From assembly GCA_944472135.2 (NCBI GenBank), contig OX235262.1, positions 81,876,903-81,940,902 of the forward strand: a DNA stretch of 64,000 nt, in the 5' to 3' direction. Below the pieces are notes generated by a model. That model saw nothing but the letters and a program-made list of their open reading frames with translations, was not told where the DNA came from and ran no database searches. Position 1 is the stretch's first letter; every line of letters begins with the position of its first letter. Shown here one piece after another: positions 9,067-21,360 of this stretch. A program made the translations under genes and the position numbers. Source of the stretch: Trichobilharzia regenti (taxonomy: Eukaryota; Platyhelminthes; Trematoda; Strigeidida; Schistosomatidae).

Positions 9067-9815
9067 GTGAAAGACTCCAAGCTGCTGAATCCTATACAAA
9101 TTCTTATCACATCAATAAATCCGTATGTTAAATCTACAAGTTTCTGCAATAGCGAAAGTTTCATCTTTGTGAACCTCAATATGGTGTCATTCCGTGTCTA
9201 CTGTTACAGTTTATTAACTCTTGTATTCTATATACTCCTCTTTATTGCCCCTCCCCTAATTTTATCCAGGCTACTTAAGAAAGACTTTGTTACACTGCCA
9301 AGGACACTAAAATCTGTCAGTAAGGTCAGTGGGGTGTCTCTAAACCAATCTGTTAATACTGTTGTCAATAGACATATGAACTCCTGCAAGAAATTAGCAA
9401 ATATTAGCTTGCAAGACTCTGAGCATCCTCTCCATACACAAATCTCGCCTTGCATCTCATCAGGTAGAACTAGAATCAACTACAGAAGACTGTACGCTCG
9501 GATGACTAGGTAAAAAAACTGTAAAATACCTTATTCTGTACACATTTATATGATGAGATAATGTAAGGCAGGAAATTAGCAATTTATTGAGGAAATTTAA
9601 GTAAACGGCTGCATTTTTTCATTGTTACATTGTTGTTTAATATTTTTAATTAATTCAGTTTAATATTCATTTTCTTATTGAACACTATTATTGATATATA
9701 CACCCTGTTTTAATTATTACGCCTGTAATGATAAAGTTAGGTACAATACTGTACTTCATTCTCAATATTACATATTTGTAACAAAAATACTGTTTGGAAT
9801 AAAACTATTATTATC
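9067..9815 (+). mobile_element. CR1-like non-LTR element, 3' end
   Basis: The end of an ORF2 matches the longer copy at 58.6-58.97 kb: LLKKDFVTLPRTLKSVSKVS, NRHMNSCKKLANISLQDSEH and the C-terminal SSGRTRI..YRRLYAR. Homology is firm from about 9190; the first 120 bp are less clear. The 3' part ends TTTGGAATAAAACTATTATT, the same terminus as the 59.4-kb copy. Only the part after the RT domain remains, so it is a 5'-truncated dead insertion. Confidence 0.8.
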
Positions 9816-10214
9816 ATTCATGCACTTCTGTTTGTCCCGCATACCTTGAAAACATCCCTGAAATACTTAAAGTATTAGAACTATAATGGGTCATGGTATG
9901 CAGACAAGGACTGATTATAACTGCTTGCTGAGTTTTCACAAATTGCTGCTAAATTTAAACTGGTTCTGTTTTCACGCGATAGTGACTTCATTACATAACG
10001 ATTAGTTCTTTTTAATCTCATTAAACTTTACCTATGACAAATGTCTACAACTTCATAAATTTTTTAGAATTTGTCGGTTGCTAGTATGTCACATTTTTTT
10101 ATTCATCAGAGTTGCTGCAGAATTCACTACCTGCAATCATCATTCCGTAAATTACCTCATCATATGCATAGCGAAGTTTTCAGACAACTGAAGAACCGTA
10201 CAAACTGAACAGTT
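9816..10214. other. AT-rich spacer, nothing recognised
   Basis: No homology to the families in this window and no long open frame. Confidence 0.4.
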
Positions 10215-11014
10215 TGAAACATTATTATTACTGCTCCATTGGGTTCCTAGTGGAACATACGAAGGCTTCATCTGCACGTCTCCACTTGCTTCTGTCTTCT
10301 TTCTTCTTCTGTACTTTTCACCTGCATCCTTGCATGTTAGTCCATACTCTTTCAACTCCTCTTCACACGATCTCCTCCATGTCACCCTTGCACTGACGTC
10401 CCACTCGCCGCTTCTCCTTCGGCCTGATTGCACTCGAGCAATGGCCTGACGCGCGCGCGATGTCACCCAGCGGCCTCCCCAGCCACGAGTGTCCAATCCA
10501 CTCCTGTCCACTTTCTCCTGCATATTTGTTGGTTGGCGATTGGTTCTTGTTTTGTTTGTTCCCAGCCATAGTTTCTTGTTGGTGATTCTTTCCGGTCCGT
10601 CCCGGCTCGGCCCGGCCATCTGATCTTCAGTGGAGAGCCAGCGAAGACAGTTGTTGGTTGATAAGGGTGTGCAACAGGCTGTTGGAAATATTCTTTGTGA
10701 CCCGCCCACCCGCCAAGTTTCTGATCGATCTGTATAGAGGAACTGACTGACTTGACGTTTGTATTGAAAATCCGACCGAATTTTGTTTATTGATGCTGGC
10801 TGAGTGACGAAGATTTCCAGATTTGTTTCAGTCAGGTTGATGAATGTGTGTGTTCTTGCCTTCCCGATTCTCGCTCGATTTGACATCGTCGTCCGTTCCG
10901 ACTGCGTTTATTTGAGACAATGCTCCCTCGATAAGTGAAGTGAATGAAGTGGCCTCTTTCAAATCCCTCCCATTGATGGTGATTGAGGCTGGATGTTGTT
11001 GCTGCAGTTGTTGT
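10215..11014 (-). mobile_element. RTE-2 copy, 5'-truncated
   Basis: The minus strand encodes the RTE C-terminal region (FINLTETNLEIFV, SQFLYTDRSETWRV, TWRRSCEEELKEYGLTCKDA) and ends in the complement of TATGTTCCACTAGGAACCC plus a TAA/ATT repeat at about 10221. It is nearly identical to the 3' half of 16566-18030 over about 780 bp, except for small changes around 10570-10680, so both insertions are recent. The GC content and the CGCGCGCG block at 10449 stand out from the AT-rich surroundings. Confidence 0.85.
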
Positions 11015-13959
11015 ACATAAACTTTCTCAGCCGAATGTCATTGTACAGAATGAATGATTATTTATAATTCCCTTACACTGAAGTTTCATTCACTGACCCA
11101 AGTGGAATTCTTTTAATGTATTCAAAGCAAAAGCGATTAAACTTATGTGATAATGTAAAGTGTTCAGTTCTATAACTCTTCCAATTTGATGGTACAATAT
11201 TCCCAACTACAGAGCTCTTCTTGTAATGAGTTGAATAGAAAAGTAACCTTAAATATGAAAAGGTAACGCAAGGGTATGTTATCTTAGTTGAAGATATGTA
11301 AAATAATTGTGCAAAATATTTCCATATTTCTTGATGTAACTGAAGTGAAATAATGAAAAGGCATTGTTAGTTAGGTATAGAAAAGATCACCAACTTGTAA
11401 CTTCTAGGTACAATTACAAATTAATAAATGTAAAATATATAATGAATGAATAAGCCAAATGGATTTAAACGAGTTCACTTGCTTAAAGACACATAGAATA
11501 TTGACCCAGATAACAGAAGTGCACATTGGAAATTAATATACCCGGTATGTTAAACATTTATATTAAGACAGTGAATATCAAGATAACTTTGAAGGAATCC
11601 GACTGGAGTAGAATTCCTGATACACACCATTTTCAGTTGCAAAATTTGTATTTTTGGTATTTCGGCTGAAAAGACAAAATATGAAGCGACTTAATGAAAG
11701 CAAAAGAGGAAATGTTTTAGATTGCGTCTGTCTACTGACAAGTAGGCAAAAAAGTAAACTAAAATTTTTCGTTTGGAAATCCCAAAAAATACATTCTGTG
11801 CAAATATGGAATTCTCAGCATATGTACAATATGAATTCTTCTTTACACACTAATTGGGAATGGTAGGGAGAATCCAGATGGTGAAATTCCATGAATAAAC
11901 ATTTTTTCTGCAAATATTTCGACTGATTCTCATTTAAATATCTAGAAACAAAATAATAGCTCTACTTTACCTGTCTTACTAAATTCTGAGTCTTGCCAAT
12001 AGGCCACTTCGTGTTCTTAAATCCGTCACATTTCTGATTTCCTGATTAATCACATTTATCCACCTGGATGAAAGCTTGAGATTCATTGCCTCTAAGGAGC
12101 AAACTTTCGCTATTACACTGTTACTGAACAAAAAAACAGTTTAAGTACCAGTAGCCTACTATTCACCATCAACGGATATGAAAAACAAGGAGTCCATTGA
12201 TAGTCTCAGTGACTCATCTAGTTGTTGATGAAGAAAGAATGTGAAGGTCACTGTTGATTCTTGCATACATTTATTTAACCGCCTCTTGAATGAACCAGTT
12301 GGCGACGTGGATAATGAAACCAGAACTCCACTGAGGCATGGTTTTCTTTGACTTTTGTTGTTTCATGATGTACATTCCTTAGTAGTAATTCATCTGCTAA
12401 GATGAGAGGATACGTCAGAACTGAATGCACAGTTTGATACTTCATGGTTAAAAGCTAGACTCGTAATATAATATTAGTTAGAATTTTAGCTACAGAAATT
12501 GTTTCAATTGACCAATCGAGAGTTTATCACTGTAGAAATTCTCTGCACTATTTCCAGTACGCTTGAGCCTCATGTAAGGTATGATAGAAAAATTTCCTAT
12601 TCTTGTGGAATGAATACTGTGTGTAACTCTGTGCATGACACAACTGGTGATCCTAGTTACTTTTATTATTACAGGCTTGAGGGAGATAAATCTCTTTAAT
12701 GGACTACTTGATATTGCTTGTATATTGTATAAGGTAGACAAAAAACTTTAGACTCCTGTATAAGTGATGGATAGATCTTCATTTTGTGCCACTAATTCCC
12801 ACATCTGTATACAATAGCTTAAAGAATCCTAAGTGATTTTGTGATTCATTTGTGACTCATTCAATATATATGTGTAATCTAAACAGGCCTCAGACATATG
12901 CTAAAACGTTCTGATCTCTACTATGTTACACAAAAAAGTTTAAGTCTGATTATCATTCCTTATTTCTAGTCATTAAATAAGTTGCTGGGGTAATCATTCA
13001 TAAATCCCGTGATTCTAAAACTTTCTAATTTAACAGACAAATAAATCTGTCCTGCTAAGGACTTCACTAAAATCATATGACATGTTTGACACAGGCTGGG
13101 AAATCCCAACTTATTAGTTTCCCTTATTCTCCACTTAGGTCTAGATTAAGACAGAATTATAAAGTTCTAACTGACATGAATAGTTGTAGACCACCGAATG
13201 TAACTATCAGTCCACTGTCATCAGCTAATTCAGTGCGTGTAACACATTAACAGGATTGTTCTAAATAATGAAATCTTTGAATACGATCACATGAATGTTA
13301 GATGGCTGTAAGGAAGTCTTGGACCTGGGTTTCGTGCTTGTTAGCACTCGTTGGGAAGACGTATTTGTAACTCTGAAGAAAATTTTGCCTTATCTGAGAT
13401 TTTAACTCGTGTCAACCAGTGCTGCAGTTAGAGACATTACCACTAAATTATATGAACTTCCCAAGATTGTAAACATCCAGACCTGAATAGTTACGAATTT
13501 TCTGGAATAATTTGAGCACCGAGTCAGATTGAATCACTATAAACTAGTGAAAATAATTCCAGCATGTTAAAAACATTTGAAACAAGATTTATTTGAATGT
13601 AAGCCACAGCTTCTTCAGCAGAACTACTTGGATTTTATTAATCATCAGAATAGATAGTCAGAAATCACACAAACTGAAGTGAGAACATTTGAAGGTCACT
13701 TGTCGGTAGACATTTGTACCAATAGAAAAATGTAAACAGTCACCACATATTTTGTAATGACTAATGTCAAATTGTCTTATAGGCATATTTATCTGTATGA
13801 GTTTGTTCGTGGATTGTATGTTGTATGTAAAACACGTCAATTCTTGTGTGAAAAACACGATAGTATTATTCAGAATTAGCAACATAGGACTAATTTATTT
13901 TTTCCATCTGTTTTGCTACAACATAGTCTGTCATTCAGGTGATAGGTCTATCCTTTTTT
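11015..13959. other. Long unassigned AT-rich region
   Basis: About 2.9 kb with only short open frames (such as 11654-11866 plus and 12490-12741 minus) that lack recognisable domains. No SINE, PLE or RTE signature was found. It may be host intron or intergenic DNA, or old decayed repeats. Confidence 0.4.
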
Positions 13960-14260
13960 TCCTATTTATTGCATTCAATGTGGCTAAAAGGTGTAAAGCT
14001 TTATGTGAATGACGGCCTTCACCTAGAATTTCAGCATTGTCGAAATCGATCTTATGTCCTCTTTCTATAACATGCATTGCTGTGCCTGGTCTTTTTTTTC
14101 AAGACTCTGATTCTACTTCATTTTCAGGTTGACGTTTCGTGTACAGCATGTGTTGATTCACTCCCATCTTCACCTACCTACTGCTGCCCCCTGTATAGAA
14201 AGCCTCAAACTGTGAACACTTTATGTTTTAAACACGGTTGTTTTGTGCCATTTTAGGTAA
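13960..14260 (-). mobile_element. PLE-E C-terminal remnant
   Basis: The minus strand near 13985-14075 encodes AMHVIERGHKIDFDNAEILG followed by a His/Leu-rich tail. This matches the segment after the GIY-YIG core of PLE proteins, where a His-x-x-GH-x-ID/IGW motif recurs. Upstream coding (14080-14260) is frameshifted. It is a short fossil. Confidence 0.5.
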
Positions 14261-14659
14261 TACCCAAGGTTTCTCTAAAGAATTAGAGTGCTTGAAATAA
14301 ACTTTAACATTATATGAAGCAAGTAGTCTTTGAAATTGTTCACCTGTGTCCTTTCGATATGAAATGCCTATTGCCTACTTACGATACATTGTTTACTCAT
14401 TACAGAGTAACTAATCTCATGCATCTATTCCTTATTGTTGGTGTATGACATTGGTTACTTCCTGTTGACCAATCAATCTACATATACGCGTTCATTATCC
14501 ATAGTGTGCATAGATGTACTTATGCTGTTTAGCTACTCAAACCCCTTTGGGTAAAGAAGTGCATAAACTCATTCTCCAAGAGTTGAATATTAGACGACTA
14601 ATTCACTAAACTAATTCCCTACTTAAAAACAAATAAATGCTAAATATTTTACGTCTCCA
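14261..14659. other. Spacer, nothing recognised
   Basis: Unique-looking AT-rich DNA without a gene or family match. Confidence 0.4.
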
Positions 14660-14838
14660 ATCATTGGTTTTACAGAGATTTGACTGGTTACAGGATTAGT
14701 TACAAGCAGATATTAATTACACAACTATTGGAGAACCAAAGAGTACTGTCGGTTATTTCGTCCTATTTTTCGACTCTTCGACGGTACTAACCCAGGTCCT
14801 TCCGGTTACGAAGCAAGCTAGTTATCCTTTAAAATTAC
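14660..14838 (-). mobile_element. Ribozyme SINE, degenerate
   Basis: The minus strand shows CCGTCGAAGAGTCG, ATAGGACGAAAT and the upstream AGGACCTGGGTTAG of the hammerhead SINE. The tRNA half is truncated, stem II is disrupted and the C of CUGANGA has become U. No activity is expected. Confidence 0.55.
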
Positions 14839-14937
14839 TATCATTTTTGAATTCCACTTGTTCCTTATTGCAACGGTTATACATAGAAAACAATGCAGTT
14901 AACAAAAGATTCAAGGTCCATTGGAATAACTATAAGT

Positions 14938-15663
14938 TATTATTATCATATAATTATTATTATATCCTTTAATTCCTAGAAGAACATAGGGCTTCAGCCA
15001 AGCGTCTCCATTGCCTTCCGTTTACTGCCAACTTTTTCACCCCACTCCAAGTCTGCCCACATGCTTTCATCTCCTCTTCACATCACCTCCTCCAAGTCAC
15101 CCTTGCACTGACGACCGACTCGCCGCTACTCCTTCGAGTTACACTCGAGCAACGGCTTGTCTAGTGATGTCACTTGATGGTTTCATTCCTCAGAGTATGG
15201 CCAGCCAACCCATCTTCATTTCTTCTTGCCTATTTTTTTCACAATCGGTTCCTGCTGAGTTGTTTCGCTCATTTCCAGAGATCCCTGTTGCTGATCTTTT
15301 CTGGGTGGCCATCTGATCTTGAGTGGTATTGAGCGAAGATAACTGTTAATGAAGGTCTGTAGTTTGTTTGAGATGCTCTTTATGATGCGCAACCCAAGTC
15401 CCTGATCCGTATAGTGAGTAGCAGTGACTGACTTCACATTGGAGTTGAAAATCCCGATCTTATTTTTCATGCTAAAGAGTGCTGTTCAGCTCCATACAGA
15501 CTTGAGAGTAATGAAAGCCTGTCTTGCTTTTCCGATTCTAGCTTTGATATCCTCGTCAGTTCCGTCGGCCTGTAGTTGAAACGGTGCTTCCCAGGTAGGT
15601 AGGTAGGTAGGTGAAGGAGGTTGTTTCTTTCAGGTTCCACCCATTCATGCTGATTGTTGTCTG
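14938..15663 (-). mobile_element. RTE-1 copy, 5'-truncated
   Basis: It runs on the minus strand from the complement of AACAATCAGCATGAATGG to the 3' end and a TAA/TTA repeat at about 14940-14962. It lacks the whole RT core, keeping only the C-terminal domain with the same frame breaks as its sisters. Confidence 0.8.
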
Positions 15664-15836
15664 TAACTATAAGTAGACAGTTTTAAAATAGTACACATTA
15701 TAGGCAAGCCTCTTAGCAGACTTAATTTCAGTATTCTGTGTTTTTCATAGTGTAATGTTCTTCATTTTTCTATTTTCTAGTTAGTTGCAGCGGAATTAAA
15801 GTACTTATCTCCTTACTTCTTCCTTGCTGATAAGTA

Positions 15837-15897
<61 letters not shown>

Positions 15898-16540
15898 CAG
15901 TGATATACTGGATATGATCCTGTATTCAATAGTTTCTTTTTTCCTAATTGTACACCATATGATATGATTACAGTTATCACGTAATGCTAGGACAAAATAG
16001 GAAAAACTGAAAGAGAATAAGTCACCTGATCAACAACAAATTAAAGAAAAACTCAAAAAAAGCCAAGTATAGTCTCCTATTAACAATAGAAAGCCAAACA
16101 AAATTCTAACTGTCATTATTATTATTATTATTACTAGAACTGCTAATAGTACAGTTATCACTTGACTGCCTCATTATTAATATATATTTTATTGATAAAG
16201 TGAGAAGTAACAGTACTGAGTGCATTGATTTTTGTCTATTTGATTGCTCTACCCCAGCTTGATTTGAATAAGAACATATTTTTTCTTTCTGGAATTTAAT
16301 TCTCTTCTCTAAACACAAAGCATCTATCTCATCGATATTAGTTGGAGTTGATTTCACTTCATAATAAATGTGATAAGCTGTTTCACTTCAAAGTAACAGT
16401 AACTGACCTAATTCACTCCCATCCTCTTGATGTGTCTTAGTTAGTAATTATTTCTAAATCATACCATTCTCTTCTCTCATTTTTATTATCTCTGTTTCTT
16501 TTTCACCTTTAGAGTAAATTGAATGAATGAATACACCTTT
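15664..16540. repeat. Spacer with a long (TA)n microsatellite
   Basis: An uninterrupted TA run occupies about 15841-15896. An ATT/TAT-rich tract lies at 16113-16132. A small frame at 16106-16357 (minus) ends in an Asn/Ser run encoded by the simple repeat and is not credible as a gene. Confidence 0.6.
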
Positions 16541-18030
16541 CAAAGTTATTACTACTTATTTTGCTTATTATTATTATTGTTCCATTGGGTTCCTAGTGGA
16601 ACATACGAAGGCTTCATCTGCACGTCTCCACTTGCTTCTGTCTTCTTTCTTCTTCTGTACTTTTCACCTGCATCCTTGCATGTTAGTCCATACTCTTTCA
16701 ACTCCTCTTCACACGATCTCCTCCATGTCACCCTTGCACTGACGTCCCACTCGCCGCTTCTCCTTCGGCCTGATTGCACTCGAGCAATGGCCTGACGCGC
16801 GCGCGATGTCACCCAGCGGCCTCCCCAGCCACGAGTGTCCAATCCACTCCTGTCCACTTTCTCCTGCATATTTGTTGGTTGGCGATTGGTTCTTGTTTTG
16901 TTTGTTCCCAGCCATAGTTTATTGTCGGTGATTCTTTCCGGTCCGGCCCGGCCCGGCCATCTGATCTTCAGTAGAGAGCCAGCGAAGACAGTTGTTGATA
17001 AAGGTCTGCATGCAACAGGCTGTTGGAAATATTCTTTGTGACCCGCCCACCCGCCAAGTTTCTGATCGATCTGTATAGAGGAACTGACTGACTTGACGTT
17101 TGTATTGAAAATCCGACCGAATTTTGTTTATTGATGCTGGCTGAGTGACGAAGATTTCCAGATTTGTTTCAGTCAGGTTGATGAATGTGTGTGTTCTTGC
17201 CTTCCCGATTCTCGCTCGATTTGACATCGTCGTCCGTTCCGACTGCGTTTATTTGAGACAATGCTCCCTCGATAAGTGAAGTGAATGAAGTGGCCTCTTT
17301 CAAATCCCTCCCATTGATGGTGATTGAGGCTGGATTTTGTTGCTGCTGTTGTTGTTGTTGGTTGGTTATTTTCATAACCTCCGTCTTGTCTATGTTCACC
17401 TGGATTCCTGTCTTCGCCGGTTGATTCTTTGACCAGTTTGTCGGTTTTCGCTTGTAAGTCTTCGATTTTGTGACAATGACATCAAACATAAATCATCCAC
17501 GCGCGAAATCCAGGTCTTCTAGGTTCTTCACGTCGGTCCAGGATATTCCTGTCCCGTTTCTCGTTTCCCACTGTCTGACGCATAATCCAGTCAGTCCACC
17601 ACAATTAGGAATATCATTGGTGATAGATAATAAGCACCCTTGTCTGACTCCTGTGTTTACTCGAAACGCCTCGCCGAGTTTTCCGTTGTGGATCAATTGA
17701 CATGTGCCGTTGTCACACAACCAGCTGTTGAATAAGGTTGGTGGATATTTGGGGTACGCCGTAGTACTCGAGTAATTTCCAAAGTACTTCACGGTCAGGT
17801 CTGTCTGTCGAAGGCCTTCTCGAAGTCTATAAAGTTGAGGTAGATGTTTGACTGCCATTCCATGCTTTGTTCTGTGATGATGATGCGTAAGGTTGCAATT
17901 TGGCCAGAACATGATTTGCCTTTCCAGAATCCAGCTTGTTCTGGTCGAAGATCTGCATTCAGTGCGTCTTTAATTGTCTGCAGGATGATGCGACTCAGGA
18001 TTTCACTTGGCGTCGACAGGAGCAATTGCT
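16541..18030 (-). mobile_element. RTE-2 copy, longest in window on this strand
   Basis: The minus strand covers RT from SEILSRIILQTIKDALNADL and NLNFIDFEKAFDRQ-type sequence, through the GVRQGC box, to the C-terminal domain and the TAA/ATT-type 3' end at about 16566. It still lacks the endonuclease and is broken by frameshifts. The closest relatives are 10215-11014 and 43340-44696. Confidence 0.85.
17493..18025 (-). pseudogene. RTE-2 reverse transcriptase fragment
   Basis: Two overlapping minus-strand frames give QAGFWKGKSCSGQIATLRII and YLNFIDFEKAFDRQ (RT palm motif A, with FIDFEKAFD), then NTGVRQGCLLSI (motif B), then LEDLDFARG where the catalytic box LDFADD should be. The frame breaks at the AFDRQ junction and again at the active site, where FADD reads FARG because of a small insertion. 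The enzyme cannot be active. Confidence 0.8.
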
Positions 18031-18609
18031 AAATAAATTAGTTACAAGGTACAAGTTAACTGATAAATATATTTGGTGTAAGCTTACCCAAAATTGTTTC
18101 ACATTATATTATCAAATTTCTGGCCAGTAATAGCAGAAAAATTAAAAACTTACTGGATACGAGTTGCCGAAATCAATTAGAAATCAGTAATGAAATAAAT
18201 GAATACAGAAATCTAAGAAGAAAAAATATTCATTATTCCCATGGATTCTCAATGGAACGTGGAGATTCAGCAGCACATTTCTATAGTGTTATATTCTCTG
18301 CCATCATTTTTAGCCGTCCCTACAACACTACGGAGAAGCTTTCTTTTCATTTTATGAAGAACAGCTTACAAGAAACAAGCTGAAGTATCTAATAGAAATA
18401 TATTTGAAATACAAAGTAAATCGTGGAAATGTGAACGTCTGTACAAGTGATTTAGAGTCATAAAACTTTTACTGCGCATTTGGTTATCTTCACAGTCATT
18501 ACCAAAAGTGATAGAGTTCATATATATCGTTTCTTTTTTTGTCTTGATATGATCCCTCTTAAAATTCTTATGATTCTACATCTAATTCATTTGCATAATG
18601 CATACCTCA
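18031..18609. other. AT-rich spacer
   Basis: Nothing recognised apart from short A- and T-rich runs. Confidence 0.4.
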
Positions 18610-18850
18610 ACTTAACTTGTGGATTGTGACCAGCAGTGGAATCCAGGATTCTGGGAAATACAGGTACATCTAGCTGGCAGACGAGTCCCAAATAGGACGA
18701 AATGCGTGTCATCCTGGATTCCACTGTTAGTCACCATCCACCAATTAAATTCTAATTAAATGGCCAGATATCGTCGAATCATCTGCACACGAAGCCGACA
18801 TGTCAACCTGAAACCGAGCACTTCGGTCCAATCAATCGACGGGAAAATCT
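18610..18850 (+). mobile_element. Smα-type hammerhead SINE, with inverted-repeat flanks
   Basis: The canonical schistosome Smα hammerhead block is present (GGTACATC..AG, GAGTCCCAAATAGGACGAAA, CCTGGATTCCACTG). The core CTGACGA is split by an apparent four-base insertion (GCAG), and stem I carries extra bases, so catalysis is unlikely. Arms 18620-18649 and 18711-18740 are near-perfect inverted repeats around it. The downstream block GCACACGAAGCCGACATGTC belongs to the same repeat. Confidence 0.7.
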
Positions 18851-19129
18851 AAAATTCAATTAAAATATATCTCAATCGTCTTAATAGATGAGATTGAGAT
18901 GACTAATCTACTCTTATGAACAAGGACACATCATTAAATACTTAATAATACATTCTGTATGTATGATATTTTTAATAAAGTATACTAAAAAACCCAAGTT
19001 TTACCAATACATAATTTAGATTTCAGAATCGAATATCAGTAGTCTTCTCTTGATTGTTTCGTCATACGCTGTTTTGTAGTCATGGGTGATAGAATCCTTT
19101 TCAGAGTTATCAGATATGTTTTTACGAGT

Positions 19130-19375
19130 TAATCACGGATTGAGAACCATTGGAAACCAGGGAATACTGAAAAGCTGTTTCATCCTAGTCTGAGAATCAT
19201 CGGTAGTACGCACCCACCACCAGGGTTCGAACCCAGGAACTACCGGTTACAAGGCAAGCTTGTATACCATTCCGCCACTGCCAATGATTCACAAACTAGG
19301 ATGAAACAGCAGCTGTCCAGTACTCCTTGTTGGTTTTCAATGGTTCTCTAACTGATATCAATCCGTGATCAGCTC
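19130..19375. mobile_element. Head-to-head pair of ribozyme SINEs
   Basis: A minus-strand copy (19130-19284) contains the tRNA-like head (B-box complement GGGTTCGAACCC at 19218-19229) and a decayed hammerhead. It abuts a plus-strand partial copy (19285-19375) that starts inside stem II (CAAACTAGGATGAAACAG) and includes the tail. Neither ribozyme keeps all core bases (GAAA is preserved, the CUGANGA side is mutated or missing). Confidence 0.65.
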
Positions 19376-20334
19376 GTCAAAACAAATATAATACTTACAA
19401 ATCAATTATTGAAAAAGAAAGTTATCAGATATGTCACTTTCACGGTTATGTTAAACAGTCACTCATGGATTACAAAACTGCCGTCCAGCTTTTATTCCTC
19501 AAAGTGATATGAGGAAACTTCAATCCTTAAAAGGACTTCTGATTGGTGTAATAATGATTTTTAGCAAAGAAATAAGTGTATTATTCATGAATCAGTCAGT
19601 GCTCATTGTTGGTCCTCGTACTGACCAGCAACTCTCATCCACAAACTAAACTAAACTAAACTACCTTTCTCACTAAGAATCAACAATCAGTAGATTTTAT
19701 CATTTCACCTCATCATACGAATATCTTTTGATGTCATCAGCACTGACCCTTCGTTGTACTACTGCGATGTTCACTTTCTTGAATGATCATTATCGACTCT
19801 GAATAATATCTTGCTAAATTCAGTAACTGTTCACTACTTACTGGTGCATTACTGAAGGATGGGTTTCTGGAACCTCCAATATGAGGCCATGATTTGTAGT
19901 GTGGAATAAATAAGCAGTGAAAATGAATGTCATTCACATCGCATAATAACAGTTGCACTGTTCACTGAAGTTTGAAGATCTGAATTATTGGAACGTATTT
20001 TCATGAATCAATTACTATCCAGATTACGCATTCAAAAAGTAATATGGGATACTGGAAGCATTGTGTAAATGTGCTTAACAGTAAAAGAACGCCGAATAAT
20101 ATTCTTCTCTGATTCTGTATGATGATTTATCAGTAGATGTGGGCTTACAGCTGAAGCCTCAGTGAAATCAAAAAATATCTTTCATTCACAAAAGATGTAT
20201 AATTGTTGTCTCTGGGATCCTTAAAAAGCCTTGATCACTTCACCACCATGATCTCATATTATCAACTTGTTATCAGTGACGAACAGAGGTAAATCTCTGG
20301 TGCAAATACACGCAAACATATAATCTGTGTAGTT
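19376..20334. other. Unassigned spacer
   Basis: No coding homology was recognised. It includes a short AAACTA tandem stretch at about 19647-19661. Confidence 0.4.
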
Positions 20335-20342
20335 GTGAAACC

Positions 20343-20900
20343 ATGGTGCAATTACTTAGCAACGACGAACACCTTCCACAACAATCAAAAATGCAACACA
20401 CAAGCTGGATGGAATGCATAAATCTATGCCTAACAACATACTTCCAATTCAACGGTCAAATATATGAACAAGTCAAAGGAACACCTATGGGATCACCAAT
20501 ATCAGGTTTGATTGCAGAAGCAGTGATGCAAAGACTCGAAAACATAATTCTACCAAAGATCAAACCCAAGATTTGGATACGCTATGTCGACGACACATTT
20601 GTAATAATCAAAAGAAACGAATTAGATAAAACTCACAACTTAATAAACAACGTCTTCAACCACATCAAATTCACAAGAGAAGAGGAATCCGAGAACAAAA
20701 TACCATTTTTGGACGTCTTAGTCAGGCGAACAACTACAGGAGAATTAGAAACTCATGTTTATAGAAAATCAACTCACACAGACCAAATCCTGAATTACAA
20801 CAGCAACAATCCAATGACACACAAAAGGAATTGTATACAAACACTATTCAAGAGGGACAGCCAGGACTCATTGCACCACTCCCACCTTAAGGAAAATTGA
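20343..20900 (+). pseudogene. PLE-C reverse transcriptase, C-terminal half
   Basis: The 185-codon frame includes QVKGTPMGSPISGLIAE (RT motif B, residues about 44-60), WIRYVDDTFVII (motif C with catalytic YVDD, about 79-90), and the PLE continuation KIPFLDVLVRRTTTGELE then HVYRKSTHTDQIL (about 119-150). This enzyme copies element RNA primed from nicked DNA. Motif A and the fingers are missing because of 5' truncation. The last 15 codons are read in the wrong frame: the homologous frame continues at about 20880 into the next segment. Confidence 0.85.
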
Positions 20901-20913
20901 AGAAAAGTATCTC

Positions 20914-21360
20914 ATGGACGTCTTCCAAAAGAAGAGATATCCACGGAATTTCATCAAGAGACATATACTTCCAGACCAACCTACCAAAGCAAAAGCACCC
21001 AAGGAAAATGCAAAGAAATTCGCCTTACCATATATAAAGGATATCTCAGAAATCACTACAAGACTCTTCATACCTTTAGGAATTGACGTCGTACACAAAC
21101 CAACAAAGTCACTTCACTCAATTCTATGTCAACCAAATGACCCAACAGCGAAAGAAGACAAAACCAACATCATCTACTAAATAAACTGTAACAAGTGTGA
21201 AAAACACTACATTGGCCAAAGTGGACGTCCCCTTCGTCTTCGTATCCACGAACATAAGCTAGCTATCAAAAGACATGATATCCACTCCTTAGCTCATATC
21301 ACTAAACACAGACAACCACGGACATCAATTCGACTGGGACAACCAACGTTCAAATATTAG
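20914..21360 (+). pseudogene. PLE-C linker and GIY-YIG endonuclease
   Basis: Translation gives DVFQKKRYPRNFIKRHI, then SEITTRLFIPLGIDVVHKP, then NIIY, a premature stop at 21178 (TAA where the sister copy has AAA for Lys), and NCNKCEKHYIGQSGRPLRLR and HEHKLAIKR. The pattern CNxC-x3-HYIGQ..R..EH is the PLE-type GIY-YIG nuclease with a zinc-finger-like CxxC. The nuclease would open the target site. The stop separates the GIY half (IIYKI) from the YIG half, so the protein is broken. Confidence 0.8.

Noticed and set aside
16523..16795. Hydrophobic open frames over the RTE-2 copy that look like membrane proteins
   Set aside because: They lie antisense to well-supported RTE-2 coding and recur in every copy, so they are antisense shadows.
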